Numbered from the stretch's first letter, positions 6,533 to 14,946 are shown. The stretch is 43,621 nucleotides of DNA from an uncultured Prevotellaceae bacterium (GCA_900316265.1 ONCH01000029.1:1-43621); one strand, 5' to 3'. Notes: generated by a model not told the origin, from the sequence alone. A program made the numbers and translations.

Positions 6533-8596
6533 TTAAGCCTTGATAAGTTCTACGCTTCGCTTGAGGAACTTATCGAGTGCTTCGCCCTTCAGCATGCCGT
6601 TCTGCAGGAGTGCGAGGTCAATGAGCTGATGGACAACAGCGTTGTCAGCAGCAAAACCGCTGAGGACGTCGTTCTTCTTGTCCTTCTGCTCCTGGACAGC
6701 CTTCTCGGCTTCAGCCTTCATGTCCTTGTCGTCCTGTGTCAGTTCGTCGTACTTCTTCTTGTCCTGTTGCTGCTGGATGGCGGCGAGACGGGCTTCCTGA
6801 CCCTTGAGTTCAGAGACGATGGGCTTCAGAGCCTCTTCTGTAGATGACTTACAGTCGTCGAGTATGCTCTTTACCAATGGATGGTCGCTATTGAGCACGA
6901 GGTTGAACGAGTCGGGCATCTGTCCGTAGAAGTTCATGCCTGGCTGGAAGCGGCTCATCTCCTTCATACGACGCATCCACTCGTTCTGCGTGATAACGAC
7001 AGGACGGGCCTCTGCACCCAGGGCATCAACCTGTACCATGAACTCTGCATGTTCGAGCTTTGGCATCTGTGACTTGAAGACCTGTGACAAATTGGCAGAG
7101 TCGTCCTCGCTGAGGTCGCTCTTAGGTGCGTCGCTCTTCACGATGAGGCGGTCGATGATGTCAGCATCCACACGTGTGAAGCGGCTCTTCTCGAACTTCT
7201 GCTCCAAGGTCTGGATGGTGGGAACGTCGAGCTGGCCGTCGAGCAGCAGCACGCTGTAGCCCTTGTCCTGAGCAGCCTTGATGTAAGAGTACTGCTCGTC
7301 CTTGTCGGTGGCATAGAGATAGACGAGCTGGTCGTCCTTGTCCTTCTGACTGCCCTCGATGAGTGTCTTGTACTCGTCGAAGGTGAAGTACTTGCCCTCC
7401 GTATCCTTGAAGAGTGCGAACTCCTTGGCGCGGTCGTAGAAGCCTTCCTCTGAGAGAATGCCGTAGTTGATGAAGAGCTTCAGGTCGTCCCACTTCTCCT
7501 CAAACTCCTTGCGGTTCTCCGTGAAGATAGCCTTCAGGCGGTCAGCCACCTTCTTGGTGATATAGGTAGAAATCTTCTTCACCTCGCGGTCGCTCTGCAG
7601 ATAAGAACGAGAGACGTTCAGAGGAATATCCGGTGAGTCGATGACGCCATGCAACAGCGTCAGGAACTCAGGCACGATACCCTCTACCTGGTCGGTGACA
7701 AACACCTGGTTGCAGTAGAGCTGAATCTTGTTCTTCTGCAGTTCGATGCTTGACTTAATCTTCGGGAAGTAGAGAATACCCGTGAGGTTGAAGGGGTAGT
7801 CCACGTTCAGGTGAATCCAGAACAACGGCTCGTCGCTCATGGGGTAGAGTGTGCGGTAGAACGACTTGTAGTCTTCGTCCTTTAACGTCGACGGAGTCTT
7901 AGTCCACAGGGGCTCCACACTATTAATGATGTTGTCCTCCTGGGTGTCCACCATCTTCTTCTCGTCGCTTGACCACTCCTGTTTTTTGCCGAAGGCAACG
8001 GGTACGGCCATGAACTTGCAGTACTTGTTGAGCAACTGCTGCAGACGCTCTTTCTCCAGGAACTCCTTGCAGTCGTCGTCGATGTAGAGGATGATGTCTG
8101 AACCGTGGTCGGCACGCTCGGCATCGTCAATCTCGTAGGCAGGAGAACCGTCGCAGCTCCACTTGACAGCCTTAGAGCCATCCTTGTAGCTCTTGGTGAT
8201 AATCTCCACCTTCTTCGATACCATGAACGAAGAGTAGAAGCCCAGACCGAAGTGTCCGATGATGTTGTTGGCATTGTCCTTGTACTTCTCCAGGAAGTCA
8301 GTGACGCCAGAGAAAGCAATCTGGTTGATGTACTTGTCGATTTCCTCTTCAGTCATTCCGATACCGTGGTCGCTGATAGTGATGGTACCCTTGTCGGCAT
8401 CCAGACTGACACGTACTGTCAGGTCGCCCAGCTCCTCTTTATATTCGCCCTGGGCAGCCAGCGTCTTCATCTTCTGCGTAGCATCGACGGCATTGCTGAC
8501 CATCTCGCGCAGGAAAATCTCATGATCTGAGTAGAGAAACTTTTTGATGACGGGGAAGATGTTCTCGGTAGTAACCCCGATGTTACCTTTTTGCAT
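6533..8596 (-). CDS. htpG: Chaperone HtpG (Hsp90)
   Basis: 687 residues. HtpG is an ATP-driven cytoplasmic chaperone dimer. The N-terminal GHKL ATPase shows its boxes in order: EMVSNAVDA (Asn box), SDHGIGMTEEEI (Asp box) and IIGHFGLGFYSSFMV. The middle domain includes LFWIHLNVDYPFNLTGILYFPK and the catalytic-loop region SRSYLQSDREVKKI. The C-terminal dimerisation part follows. It is longer than the E. coli protein (about 624) because of a charged, coiled-coil-like stretch near residues 600-650 rich in Gln, Lys and Asp, typical of Bacteroidales HtpG. It is monocistronic and divergent from map; no exact TAnnTTTG element was found upstream. Confidence 0.98.
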   Translation of the reverse strand: MQKGNIGVTTENIFPVIKKFLYSDHEIFLREMVSNAVDATQKMKTLAAQGEYKEELGDLTVRVSLDADKGTITISDHGIGMTEEEIDKYINQIAFSGVTDFLEKYKDNANNIIGHFGLGFYSSFMVSKKVEIITKSYKDGSKAVKWSCDGSPAYEIDDAERADHGSDIILYIDDDCKEFLEKERLQQLLNKYCKFMAVPVAFGKKQEWSSDEKKMVDTQEDNIINSVEPLWTKTPSTLKDEDYKSFYRTLYPMSDEPLFWIHLNVDYPFNLTGILYFPKIKSSIELQKNKIQLYCNQVFVTDQVEGIVPEFLTLLHGVIDSPDIPLNVSRSYLQSDREVKKISTYITKKVADRLKAIFTENRKEFEEKWDDLKLFINYGILSEEGFYDRAKEFALFKDTEGKYFTFDEYKTLIEGSQKDKDDQLVYLYATDKDEQYSYIKAAQDKGYSVLLLDGQLDVPTIQTLEQKFEKSRFTRVDADIIDRLIVKSDAPKSDLSEDDSANLSQVFKSQMPKLEHAEFMVQVDALGAEARPVVITQNEWMRRMKEMSRFQPGMNFYGQMPDSFNLVLNSDHPLVKSILDDCKSSTEEALKPIVSELKGQEARLAAIQQQQDKKKYDELTQDDKDMKAEAEKAVQEQKDKKNDVLSGFAADNAVVHQLIDLALLQNGMLKGEALDKFLKRSVELIKA

Positions 8597-8671
8597 ATAC
8601 CTTAATTATTATTATATATTAAATTCTGACCTTTATTTTGCAAATACCGTGCCACTTTCCAAAAAAAGTGT

Positions 8672-8679
8672 TACCTTTG
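8672..8679 (+). promoter_or_regulatory. -7 element of map
   Basis: TACCTTTG matches TAnnTTTG; the map start is 20 nt downstream. Confidence 0.7.
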
Positions 8680-8699
8680 CAGCCAAATTCAGAAATACT

Positions 8700-9575
8700 A
8701 TGGTAAAAAGAAGATGGCGCTGCAAGCCGGGTGAACAACCTACGGAGCTGGATAAGCGCATCATGTACTTGGAAAACAAAGGATGGGAGGTGCCTACGCG
8801 CGACCTCATAAAGACACCGGAACAGTTGGAGGGCATCCGCAGAGCCAGTGCGGTGAATACGGGTGTGCTCGACGAGGTAGAACGTCAGATTCATGCAGGT
8901 ATGTCGACGCTGGAGATAGACCAGATTTGTCGTGACTACTGTGCCAAGCATAACGCGATACCAGCTTGCCTGAACTATGACATAGAGGACGGCGAGACTC
9001 CGCCATTCCCCATGAGTGTATGTACCAGCATCAATGAGGTGGTGTGTCACGGTATTCCCAAAGCTGAGGATATCCTGGAGGAGGGCGACATCATCAATGT
9101 GGACTTCACCACGATTCTCGACGGCTACTATGCCGATGCCTCGCGTATGTTTATAATAGGTAAGACAACGCCTGAGAAGGAACAGCTGGTGCGCGTCACC
9201 AAGGAGTGCTTGGAGATTGGTATGGAAGCCGCCAAGCCCTGGCATGGTGTCAACGAGATTGGCCGTGCCATCGAGAAGCATGCCAAGAAGTACCACTACG
9301 GTGTGGTGCGCGACCTGTGTGGTCATGGAGTAGGGTGCCACTTCCATGAAGACCCTGAAGTAGCCCACTTCGCACAGCGTGGCGACGGTATGTTGCTGGT
9401 GCCTGGCATGGTGTTCACCATTGAACCGATGATTAATATGGGATCGTGGAAGGTTTTCATCGACTCCGAAGACCCCTATGGCTGGGAGGTTATCTCCGAC
9501 GACGAACTGCCCTCAGCCCAGTGGGAGCATACGCTGCTGATGACGGAACACGGCGTGGAAATTTTAAGTTACTAA
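8700..9575 (+). CDS. map: Methionine aminopeptidase, type I
   Basis: 291 residues from the ATG at 8700, chosen because the promoter lies just upstream of it; the frame is open further upstream but that part precedes the promoter. The enzyme removes the initiator methionine from new proteins. The pita-bread metal ligands can be recognised: Asp in NVDFTTILDGYYADASR, the second Asp in the same strand, His in CGHGVGCHFHEDP, Glu in FTIEPMIN and Glu in QWEHTLL. There is an N-terminal extension of about 45 residues with a basic start (MVKRRWRCKPGEQP) compared with the E. coli enzyme. tsaD follows 32 bp later. Confidence 0.96.
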   Translation: MVKRRWRCKPGEQPTELDKRIMYLENKGWEVPTRDLIKTPEQLEGIRRASAVNTGVLDEVERQIHAGMSTLEIDQICRDYCAKHNAIPACLNYDIEDGETPPFPMSVCTSINEVVCHGIPKAEDILEEGDIINVDFTTILDGYYADASRMFIIGKTTPEKEQLVRVTKECLEIGMEAAKPWHGVNEIGRAIEKHAKKYHYGVVRDLCGHGVGCHFHEDPEVAHFAQRGDGMLLVPGMVFTIEPMINMGSWKVFIDSEDPYGWEVISDDELPSAQWEHTLLMTEHGVEILSY

Positions 9576-9607
9576 TGTTCGTAATAACGTTATAACGTGA
9601 TAACGAA
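9576..9607 (+). repeat. 8-bp tandem repeat filling the map-tsaD gap
   Basis: The entire 32-bp gap can be written as four 8-mers, TGTTCGTA, ATAACGTT, ATAACGTG and ATAACGAA. The last ends exactly at the tsaD ATG. Confidence 0.65.
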
Positions 9608-10636
9608 ATGACGAAGGATATATATATACTAGGTATAGAGTCGAGTTGCGACGACACGAGTGCTGCGGTGCTGAAGAACGGCGTGCTGCTGTCGAACGTG
9701 ACGGCATCGCAGGCTGTCCATGAGTCGTATGGTGGCGTGGTGCCTGAACTGGCCAGTCGTGCGCACCAGCAGAACGTGGTGCCCGTGGTCCATGAGGCTA
9801 TCAAGCGTGCTGGTATCCAGAAAGAGCAGTTGTCGGCTGTCGCTTTTACGCGTGGTCCCGGTCTGATGGGTTCGCTGTTGGTAGGTGTGAACTTTGCCAA
9901 GGGCTTTGCCCGTTCGTTGGGTATTCCCCTCATCGATGTCAACCACCTGCAGGGACATGTGATGGCACATTTTATTGATGGTGGCGAGGGTGACTTTAAT
10001 CCACCGCCATTGCCATTCCTCTGCTTGTTGGTGAGTGGCGGTAACTCGCAGATTGTCAAGGTGAATGCCTATAACGATATGGAAGTGTTGGGACAGACCA
10101 TCGACGATGCTGCCGGTGAGGCTATTGACAAGTGTTCGAAGGTGATGGGACTGGGCTATCCTGGTGGTCCTATCATTGACCGCTTGGCTCGTCAGGGCAA
10201 TCCAAAGGCTTACCAGTTCTCGGAGCCTCATATCCCAGGACTGGACTACAGCTTCTCTGGTCTGAAGACGTCGTTCCTGTATAATATGCGCAAGTGGGTG
10301 GAGGAAGACCCAGACTTCATTGAACACCACAAGGAAGACATCGCTGCATCATTGGAGTGGACTATTGTGGACATCCTGATGAAGAAACTGAAGTTGGCTG
10401 TCAAGCAGACGGGCATCAAGCATGTGGCTGTGGCTGGTGGCGTGAGTGCTAACAATGGTCTGCGCAACGCCTTCCACGACCATGCCAAACGCTATGGCTG
10501 GATGGTGTATATTCCGAAGTTCAGCTACACGACGGATAATGCTGCTATGATTGGTATCGTGGGATATTACAAATTCTTGGATAAAGAGTTCTGTGACATC
10601 AATGCCCCCGCATTCTCAAAAGTAACGTTTTGTTAA
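9608..10636 (+). CDS. tsaD: tRNA N6-adenosine threonylcarbamoyltransferase
   Basis: 342 residues. TsaD transfers the threonylcarbamoyl group to A37 of ANN-decoding tRNAs, working with TsaB and TsaE. The N-terminus ILGIESSCDDTSAAVL is the family start, and the metal-binding HxxxH is HLQGH at about residues 114-118. Other ASKHA-type motifs are LVSGGNSQIV, DDAAGEAIDK, GYPGGPIID and VAGGVSANNGLR. It lies directly after a short tandem-repeat gap downstream of map and is probably in the same transcript. Confidence 0.98.
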   Translation: MTKDIYILGIESSCDDTSAAVLKNGVLLSNVTASQAVHESYGGVVPELASRAHQQNVVPVVHEAIKRAGIQKEQLSAVAFTRGPGLMGSLLVGVNFAKGFARSLGIPLIDVNHLQGHVMAHFIDGGEGDFNPPPLPFLCLLVSGGNSQIVKVNAYNDMEVLGQTIDDAAGEAIDKCSKVMGLGYPGGPIIDRLARQGNPKAYQFSEPHIPGLDYSFSGLKTSFLYNMRKWVEEDPDFIEHHKEDIAASLEWTIVDILMKKLKLAVKQTGIKHVAVAGGVSANNGLRNAFHDHAKRYGWMVYIPKFSYTTDNAAMIGIVGYYKFLDKEFCDINAPAFSKVTFC

Positions 10637-10638
10637 GA

Positions 10639-10687
10639 ATAAAACAATATAACAATAAAACAATAAAAAAAATAAAACAATAAAATA
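10639..10687 (+). repeat. 8-bp tandem repeat after tsaD
   Basis: Six tandem, slightly diverged copies of ATAAAACA (one with an extra A) begin two bases after the tsaD stop. Confidence 0.65.
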
Positions 10688-10702
10688 GAAAACGGTGGAC
10701 CT

Positions 10703-11059
10703 ATGCAGAACGGGAATTTGATGGAGGAACTTAGCATTAAGTTTGCCTTACGTGTCATAAAACTCTATAAATATCTTTTTGAAGAGAAAAAGGAGCATAT
10801 TATGTCAAAGCAGGTGTATCGCAGTGGAACAAGCATAGGTGCAAATATTGCAGAAAGTAAGACAGCTCAGAGTGATGCAGATTTTATTAATAAATTGAGT
10901 ATCTCTTTAAAAGAGGCTAATGAAACTAAATACTGGCTTGTACTTTTACATGAGTCTGGTTATCTTTCAGATGAAGAATTTCAGTCAATTGAGAATGATA
11001 TCAACACAATAATAGGAACGTTAATAATAATCATCAAAAAGAAGAAAGGATTACAATAA
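10703..11059 (+). CDS. Four-helix bundle protein (23S rRNA intervening-sequence / S23 family)
   Basis: 118 residues, possibly starting at Met7 (MEELSIKFALRVI). The helical pattern and the motif VYRSGTSIGANIAESKTAQSDADFINKLSISLKEANETKYWL are those of the small four-helix proteins encoded in 23S rRNA intervening sequences and as solitary genes in Bacteroidetes; the Avd protein of diversity-generating retroelements has the same fold. They form basic pentamers, and their role is unknown. The gene is AT-richer than its neighbours and sits between tsaD and the CinA-type gene, inside a 12-bp inverted repeat, which suggests insertion of a small mobile cassette. Confidence 0.9.
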   Translation: MQNGNLMEELSIKFALRVIKLYKYLFEEKKEHIMSKQVYRSGTSIGANIAESKTAQSDADFINKLSISLKEANETKYWLVLLHESGYLSDEEFQSIENDINTIIGTLIIIIKKKKGLQ

Positions 11060-11095
11060 TTTGTGTTTTATTCTTTTAATTTTTTATTTTTTAAT

Positions 11096-11605
11096 ATGGA
11101 TTTTGAAAGCAAGATTATCAGCAGAGAGGTGAGCCAACTGCTGTGGGAGATGGAGAAGACTGTAGGTACGGCTGAGAGTTGTACGGGTGGACGTATTGCC
11201 GAGGCTATCATTGCCGTTCCCGGTGCGTCGAAATATTTCAAGGGTGGCATCATCTCGTATGTCGATGAAACCAAAGAAGCGCTGCTGGGCGTAGATCCGC
11301 AGGTGCTGGCAGAGAAAACGGCTGTCTGTGAGGAAGTTGCCTGTCAGATGGTGAAAGGTGCATGTAAGGCACTGAACACAGACTTCGCGTTGGCTTCTAC
11401 AGGTTACGCTGGTCCTACAGGTGGTCCGAAAGACATTCCTATCGGTACGATTTGGTTGGCTTGTGGCACTCAAGATAAACAGGTGACGATGATGGTTCAA
11501 GAGGACCATGGACGTGATATTAATCTGGCCATTGCAACCAATAAAGTGATGCAATTGTTCCTTGATTTCCTGAAAACGGAGAATAATACGGCGGTAGAAG
11601 GTTAA
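11096..11605 (+). CDS. pncC: CinA C-terminal-type protein (nicotinamide-nucleotide amidase, PncC-like)
   Basis: 169 residues from the ATG at 11096 (MDFESKIISREVSQLL); upstream codons are AT-rich and unlike the family. It is a stand-alone copy of the CinA C-terminal domain, which deamidates nicotinamide mononucleotide to nicotinate mononucleotide in NAD recycling. Motifs are TVGTAESCTGGRIAEAI, the conserved SxAESCTGG region, KYFKGGIISYVDETK and STGYAGPTGG. The N-terminal CinA (MoaB-like) domain is absent, as in E. coli PncC. It is probably in the map-tsaD transcript, now separated from tsaD by the four-helix gene. Confidence 0.92.
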   Translation: MDFESKIISREVSQLLWEMEKTVGTAESCTGGRIAEAIIAVPGASKYFKGGIISYVDETKEALLGVDPQVLAEKTAVCEEVACQMVKGACKALNTDFALASTGYAGPTGGPKDIPIGTIWLACGTQDKQVTMMVQEDHGRDINLAIATNKVMQLFLDFLKTENNTAVEG

Positions 11606-11624
11606 AAAATATTAAGAATCAGCT

Positions 11625-11652
11625 AATTGTCAATTCTCAATTTTCTGTTCTC
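11625..11652 (+). repeat. 7-bp tandem repeat downstream of the CinA-type gene
   Basis: AATTGTC, AATTCTC, AATTTTC and a diverged TGTTCTC follow each other without gaps just upstream of the rpmB promoter. Confidence 0.6.
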
Positions 11653-11664
11653 AATAAAAAGTTG

Positions 11665-11672
11665 TACCTTTG
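11665..11672 (+). promoter_or_regulatory. -7 element of the rpmB-rpmG-bL38 operon
   Basis: TACCTTTG followed by CA, a strong match to TAnnTTTG. It lies 52 nt before the rpmB ATG. Confidence 0.75.
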
Positions 11673-11723
11673 CACCCTGTTTGGAGTAAGTTATATTTAA
11701 GTAACAAGAAAAAATAGATAGAA

Positions 11724-11987
11724 ATGTCTAAGATTTGTCAGATTACAGGAAAGAAGGCACAGATTGGTAATAACGTGTCTCACTCAAAGCACCGCACTAA
11801 GCGCAGCTTTGATGTAAATCTGTTCAGCAAGAAGTTCTACTACGTAGAGGAGGCTTGCTGGATTCAGTTGAAGATCAGCGCCGCTGGTCTGCGTATGATT
11901 AATAAGGTTGGTCTGGACGCTGCCCTGAAGCAGGCTGTTGCTAAAGGTTTTGTAGACTGGAAGGACATTAAAGTAATAGGAGACTAA
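11724..11987 (+). CDS. rpmB: 50S ribosomal protein bL28
   Basis: 87 residues. It begins [27 protein letters not shown], the usual bL28 start (CxxTGKxxxxGNxVSHSxxxTKR), and continues with [32 protein letters not shown]. Only the first zinc-site cysteine is present. First gene of a three-gene ribosomal operon behind its own promoter. Confidence 0.98.
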   Translation: MSKICQITGKKAQIGNNVSHSKHRTKRSFDVNLFSKKFYYVEEACWIQLKISAAGLRMINKVGLDAALKQAVAKGFVDWKDIKVIGD

Positions 11988-11991
11988 TATC

Positions 11992-12183
11992 ATGGCAGGT
12001 AAGAAAGCAAAGGGTAACCGCGTTCAGGTGATTCTGGAGTGCACTGAGATGAAAGAGAGTGGACTGCCCGGAACAAGCCGCTATATTACGACCAAGAATC
12101 GTAAGAACACCCCTGAGAGAATGGAACTCATGAAGTATAACCCCATCCTGAAGAAGATGACTCTTCATAAGGAAATTAAATAA
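11992..12183 (+). CDS. rpmG: 50S ribosomal protein bL33
   Basis: 63 residues, basic, with [41 protein letters not shown], the bL33 core. It is a zinc-free form, keeping only one of the usual cysteines. It follows rpmB by 4 bp, as is common. Confidence 0.98.
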   Translation: MAGKKAKGNRVQVILECTEMKESGLPGTSRYITTKNRKNTPERMELMKYNPILKKMTLHKEIK

Positions 12184-12196
12184 TCTTATTTAGAGC

Positions 12197-12346
12197 ATGG
12201 CAAAGAAAACCGTCGCTACCCTCCACGAAGGCTCAAAGGATGGTCGCGCTTACACAAAGGTTATCAAGATGGTTAAGAGCCCCAAGACTGGTGCTTACAT
12301 CTTCGACGAGCAGATGGTTCCTTATACTATTGAAATACTAAGATAA
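12197..12346 (+). CDS. DUF4295 family protein, ribosomal protein bL38
   Basis: 49 residues, starting MAKKTVATLHEGSKDGRAYTK and ending in VPYTIEILR. The DUF4295 family is restricted to Bacteroidetes, always encoded beside L28 and L33, and was identified as a bound large-subunit protein (bL38) in the Flavobacterium johnsoniae ribosome structure. It begins 13 bp after rpmG, and its stop codon forms the base of the operon's terminator hairpin. Confidence 0.92.
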   Translation: MAKKTVATLHEGSKDGRAYTKVIKMVKSPKTGAYIFDEQMVPYTIEILR

Positions 12347-12380
12347 GGCTGCAAATATATGTTGCGGCCTTATTTTTTTT
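12345..12380 (+). terminator. Rho-independent terminator of the L28-L33-bL38 operon
   Basis: Arms AAGGCTGCAA (12345-12354) and TTGCGGCCTT (12362-12371) pair over 10 bp with one G-U, followed by ATTTTTTTT. The stem begins within the TAA stop of the last gene. Confidence 0.88.
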
Positions 12381-12412
12381 GAAATCCTTTTGCATTTTCG
12401 GAAAATAATCGC

Positions 12413-12420
12413 TATCTTTG
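12413..12420 (+). promoter_or_regulatory. Promoter of the degenerate kinase-ftsY operon
   Basis: TATCTTTG (-7) with TTG at 12390-12392 and a 20-bp spacer. It lies 33 nt before the ATG at 12454, which settles that start. Confidence 0.72.
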
Positions 12421-12453
12421 CATGATTTAATAGAAATACAAGCAAATAGAGAT

Positions 12454-13962
12454 ATGAGTAAAAAGACATTAATCTTAGTTTTTTATGTGCTTTTCGGCTG
12501 CGGTATGACTATGGCAGAAGAGGTACAGAAGAGTGAGTTGCAGCAGCGAGCTGAGGCTATAGATGCCAATAAGAACATAGCTTCTGCACGTTCGACTTAC
12601 ATTCGTGCTTTTGAAGACTATGCTGCCAAAGGTAATATTCGACAGGCTGCTGAGTGTGGCGCAAAAGCGACTGAGTTGTACTACAAGGAAAACTACTGGC
12701 AGGAGGCTTTTGACCTATTGCGGCGCATAGACCAAGCCGCTAATGCCGATAGCAAGTCATCAAGTGTGGAGAAAGCAGCAGCCCACTATATGACCAGTCG
12801 TGAACGCATGAAGATGTATATGAAGATGCGTCGTGGTGCCAACACCTTGGAGCATCTGAAGGCAATGGAGAATCATGCCAACATATCGGGTGATGAGCAA
12901 TTGAAGAACGATCTGCTTTACAATAAGACTGTTTATTACTACGCTTTTGGTCAGACTGCTGAGGGTAATGCCGTCTTTAAGGAGATGGCCGACAAGCTGA
13001 CTAAGCAGAAGGAGTATGACAAGGTTGATGAGGTATATCAGACCCTGATAGCTAATGGCCGCAAGAGCAATAGCGCTAATCTGGTGGCTCAGTCGTATAA
13101 AGGTTATATGGCCTGGAAAGACTCCACCAACGCATTGAAATATGCTGACGAGATAGCTGCTTTGAAACAGCAGATTAGCGACAACGAGGCATCGATAGCT
13201 GAGAAAGACAGTTCGTTGACTACCCGCATGGGCTTTATCATTGCCTTGGGTGTGCTGGCTGCTGCCCTTGCTGCAGCTTTGGTCATTGGTGGTGTTATCC
13301 TGCTGCGTTTCATCCTGATGACGCGTAAACAGAAGAAGAACATACAGCTGTTGACAGAAAGCAACGCCCTGAAAGCCCAGTTCATCAGCAATATCGCTGC
13401 ACAATTGGAGCCGACCTTCAAAAAACTTGACAGTAGCGTTCCTGAGGTGAAAGCTCTGTTGGCTTTCTCTGAGCATATCCAGACCCTGTCGGAATTAGAG
13501 AATTCCAAGGGTGAACCTGTAGAGATGGAAGAGATGTCTGTTCCACCGTTCTGCGAAGGTTTGATGGCTCAGATCCAGTCGAAAGTGAAGGAGGATGTGA
13601 CGCTGACAACCAATGCACCGAAGATGAGTGCAACGATTAACAAGGAGTATGTATCACATATCCTGTTGCATTTGTTGGAAAATGCTGCTATTTACACACC
13701 GGCAGGTGGAACTATCTGGCTCGACTTCAAGAAACGTAGTGCTCATACCCTGCAGTTCCTCGTGTCGAATACGGGTTCTGATATTCCTGAGGAGAAGCGC
13801 GATGACGTTTTCAAGCCTTTCCTCGAAATACGTGACCTCACTCAAGGCGATGGTCTGGGACTTCCCATCTGTAAGCAGATGGCTCTGAAGATGAATGGTG
13901 ATTTGGAGATTGACCCTGCGTTTACGAAGGGTGTACGCTTTGTACTTGAACTCCACGTGTGA
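12454..13962 (+). CDS. Membrane histidine-kinase-like protein lacking the phosphoacceptor histidine
   Basis: 502 residues from the ATG at 12454. A signal peptide (about 1-21) is followed by a periplasmic, TPR-like helical region (about 30-235), a coiled coil (230-255), one membrane segment (260-290), a linker coiled coil and a GHKL ATPase domain (about 355-502). The H-box region reads KAQFISNIAAQLEP (307-320): where kinases have the Ser-His-Glu of FISNISHEL it has Ala315-Ala316-Gln317, so no phosphoacceptor. The N box is ENAAIYT (Asn410) and the G2 box GDGLGLPICKQM is intact, but the G1 box is NTGSDIP, with Asn439 in place of the ADP-adenine-binding Asp. It is therefore probably a pseudokinase or scaffold. 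No response regulator is adjacent; ftsY follows 27 bp later. Confidence 0.85.
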   Translation: MSKKTLILVFYVLFGCGMTMAEEVQKSELQQRAEAIDANKNIASARSTYIRAFEDYAAKGNIRQAAECGAKATELYYKENYWQEAFDLLRRIDQAANADSKSSSVEKAAAHYMTSRERMKMYMKMRRGANTLEHLKAMENHANISGDEQLKNDLLYNKTVYYYAFGQTAEGNAVFKEMADKLTKQKEYDKVDEVYQTLIANGRKSNSANLVAQSYKGYMAWKDSTNALKYADEIAALKQQISDNEASIAEKDSSLTTRMGFIIALGVLAAALAAALVIGGVILLRFILMTRKQKKNIQLLTESNALKAQFISNIAAQLEPTFKKLDSSVPEVKALLAFSEHIQTLSELENSKGEPVEMEEMSVPPFCEGLMAQIQSKVKEDVTLTTNAPKMSATINKEYVSHILLHLLENAAIYTPAGGTIWLDFKKRSAHTLQFLVSNTGSDIPEEKRDDVFKPFLEIRDLTQGDGLGLPICKQMALKMNGDLEIDPAFTKGVRFVLELHV

Positions 13963-13989
13963 TGTGTGATATAAGAAGGAAGATGTAAG

Positions 13990-14946
13990 ATGGGTATTTT
14001 CGGTTTTTTTAATAAGGAAAAGAAAGAAACGTTGGATAAAGGTCTGGAGAAGACCAAGACCAGTGTGTTCGACAAACTGGCACGTGCTGTTGCTGGTAAG
14101 TCGAAGGTGGATGACGATGTGCTTGACAATCTGGAAGAGGTCTTAATCACCTCTGATGTGGGTGTCGAGACTACGCTGAAGATTATTGAGCGTATTGAAG
14201 AGCGTGTAGCTCGCGATAAGTATGTGTCAACCAGTGAGTTGAATGAGATTCTGCGCGACGAGATTGCCTCGTTGTTGGCAGAGAACAATACAGATGATAA
14301 CGATAATTGGGATTTGCCTGGTGATCACAAACCTTATGTGATACTGGTGGTAGGTGTCAATGGAGTGGGTAAGACTACGACCATTGGTAAGCTGGCTTGG
14401 CAGTTTAAGCAGGCAGGCAAAAAGGTCTATCTGGGTGCTGCTGATACGTTCCGTGCTGCTGCCGTTGAACAGATTTGCATCTGGGGCGAGCGCGTAGGTG
14501 TTCCTGTCGTTAAGCAACAGATGGGTTCTGACCCCGCCTCGGTGGCTTTCGATACCTTGCAGAGTGCCAAGGCCAATGGTGCCGATGTGGTACTGATAGA
14601 TACTGCCGGTCGTCTGCATAACAAGGTGGGTCTGATGAATGAACTGAAGAAAATCAAGGACGTCATGAAGAAGGTGATGCCTGAGGCTCCCGATGAGGTG
14701 ATGCTCGTGTTGGATGGCTCTACCGGACAGAATGCCTTTGAACAGGCCAAGCAGTTCTCGGCAGTCACCAATATCACCAGTCTTGCTATCACCAAACTTG
14801 ACGGTACTGCCAAGGGTGGTGTGGTTATTGGTATTTCCGACCAGTTGAAAGTACCTGTAAAGTATATTGGACTGGGCGAGAAGATGGAAGACCTGCAACT
14901 CTTCAATAAGCGCCAGTTTGTTGACTCGTTGTTTAAGCATGAATAA
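13990..14946 (+). CDS. ftsY: Signal recognition particle receptor FtsY
   Basis: 318 residues. FtsY is the SRP-receptor GTPase that brings ribosomes making membrane proteins to the inner membrane. The N domain covers about 1-100. The G domain carries the P loop GVNGVGKTTTIGKLA, DTFRAAAVEQ, IDTAGRLHNK and TKLDGTAKGG. The acidic A domain of E. coli is missing; only a short basic N-terminus (GFFNKEKKETLDKG) is present, as in most short FtsY proteins, and it may suffice for lipid contact. Its last 8 bp overlap rimO. Confidence 0.97.
   Translation: MGIFGFFNKEKKETLDKGLEKTKTSVFDKLARAVAGKSKVDDDVLDNLEEVLITSDVGVETTLKIIERIEERVARDKYVSTSELNEILRDEIASLLAENNTDDNDNWDLPGDHKPYVILVVGVNGVGKTTTIGKLAWQFKQAGKKVYLGAADTFRAAAVEQICIWGERVGVPVVKQQMGSDPASVAFDTLQSAKANGADVVLIDTAGRLHNKVGLMNELKKIKDVMKKVMPEAPDEVMLVLDGSTGQNAFEQAKQFSAVTNITSLAITKLDGTAKGGVVIGISDQLKVPVKYIGLGEKMEDLQLFNKRQFVDSLFKHE

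Larger units (their letters stand above)
10635..11075. repeat. 12-bp inverted repeat enclosing the four-helix gene
   Basis: AAGAATAAAACA at 10635-10646 and its exact reverse complement TGTTTTATTCTT at 11064-11075 flank the gene. The left copy overlaps the tsaD stop codon. The arms are AT-rich, so chance cannot be excluded. Confidence 0.5.

Noticed and set aside
8544-8699. An extended N-terminus for methionine aminopeptidase
   Set aside because: The -7 promoter element at 8672-8679 lies inside it and the residues are unlike the family; the ATG at 8700 is the better start.
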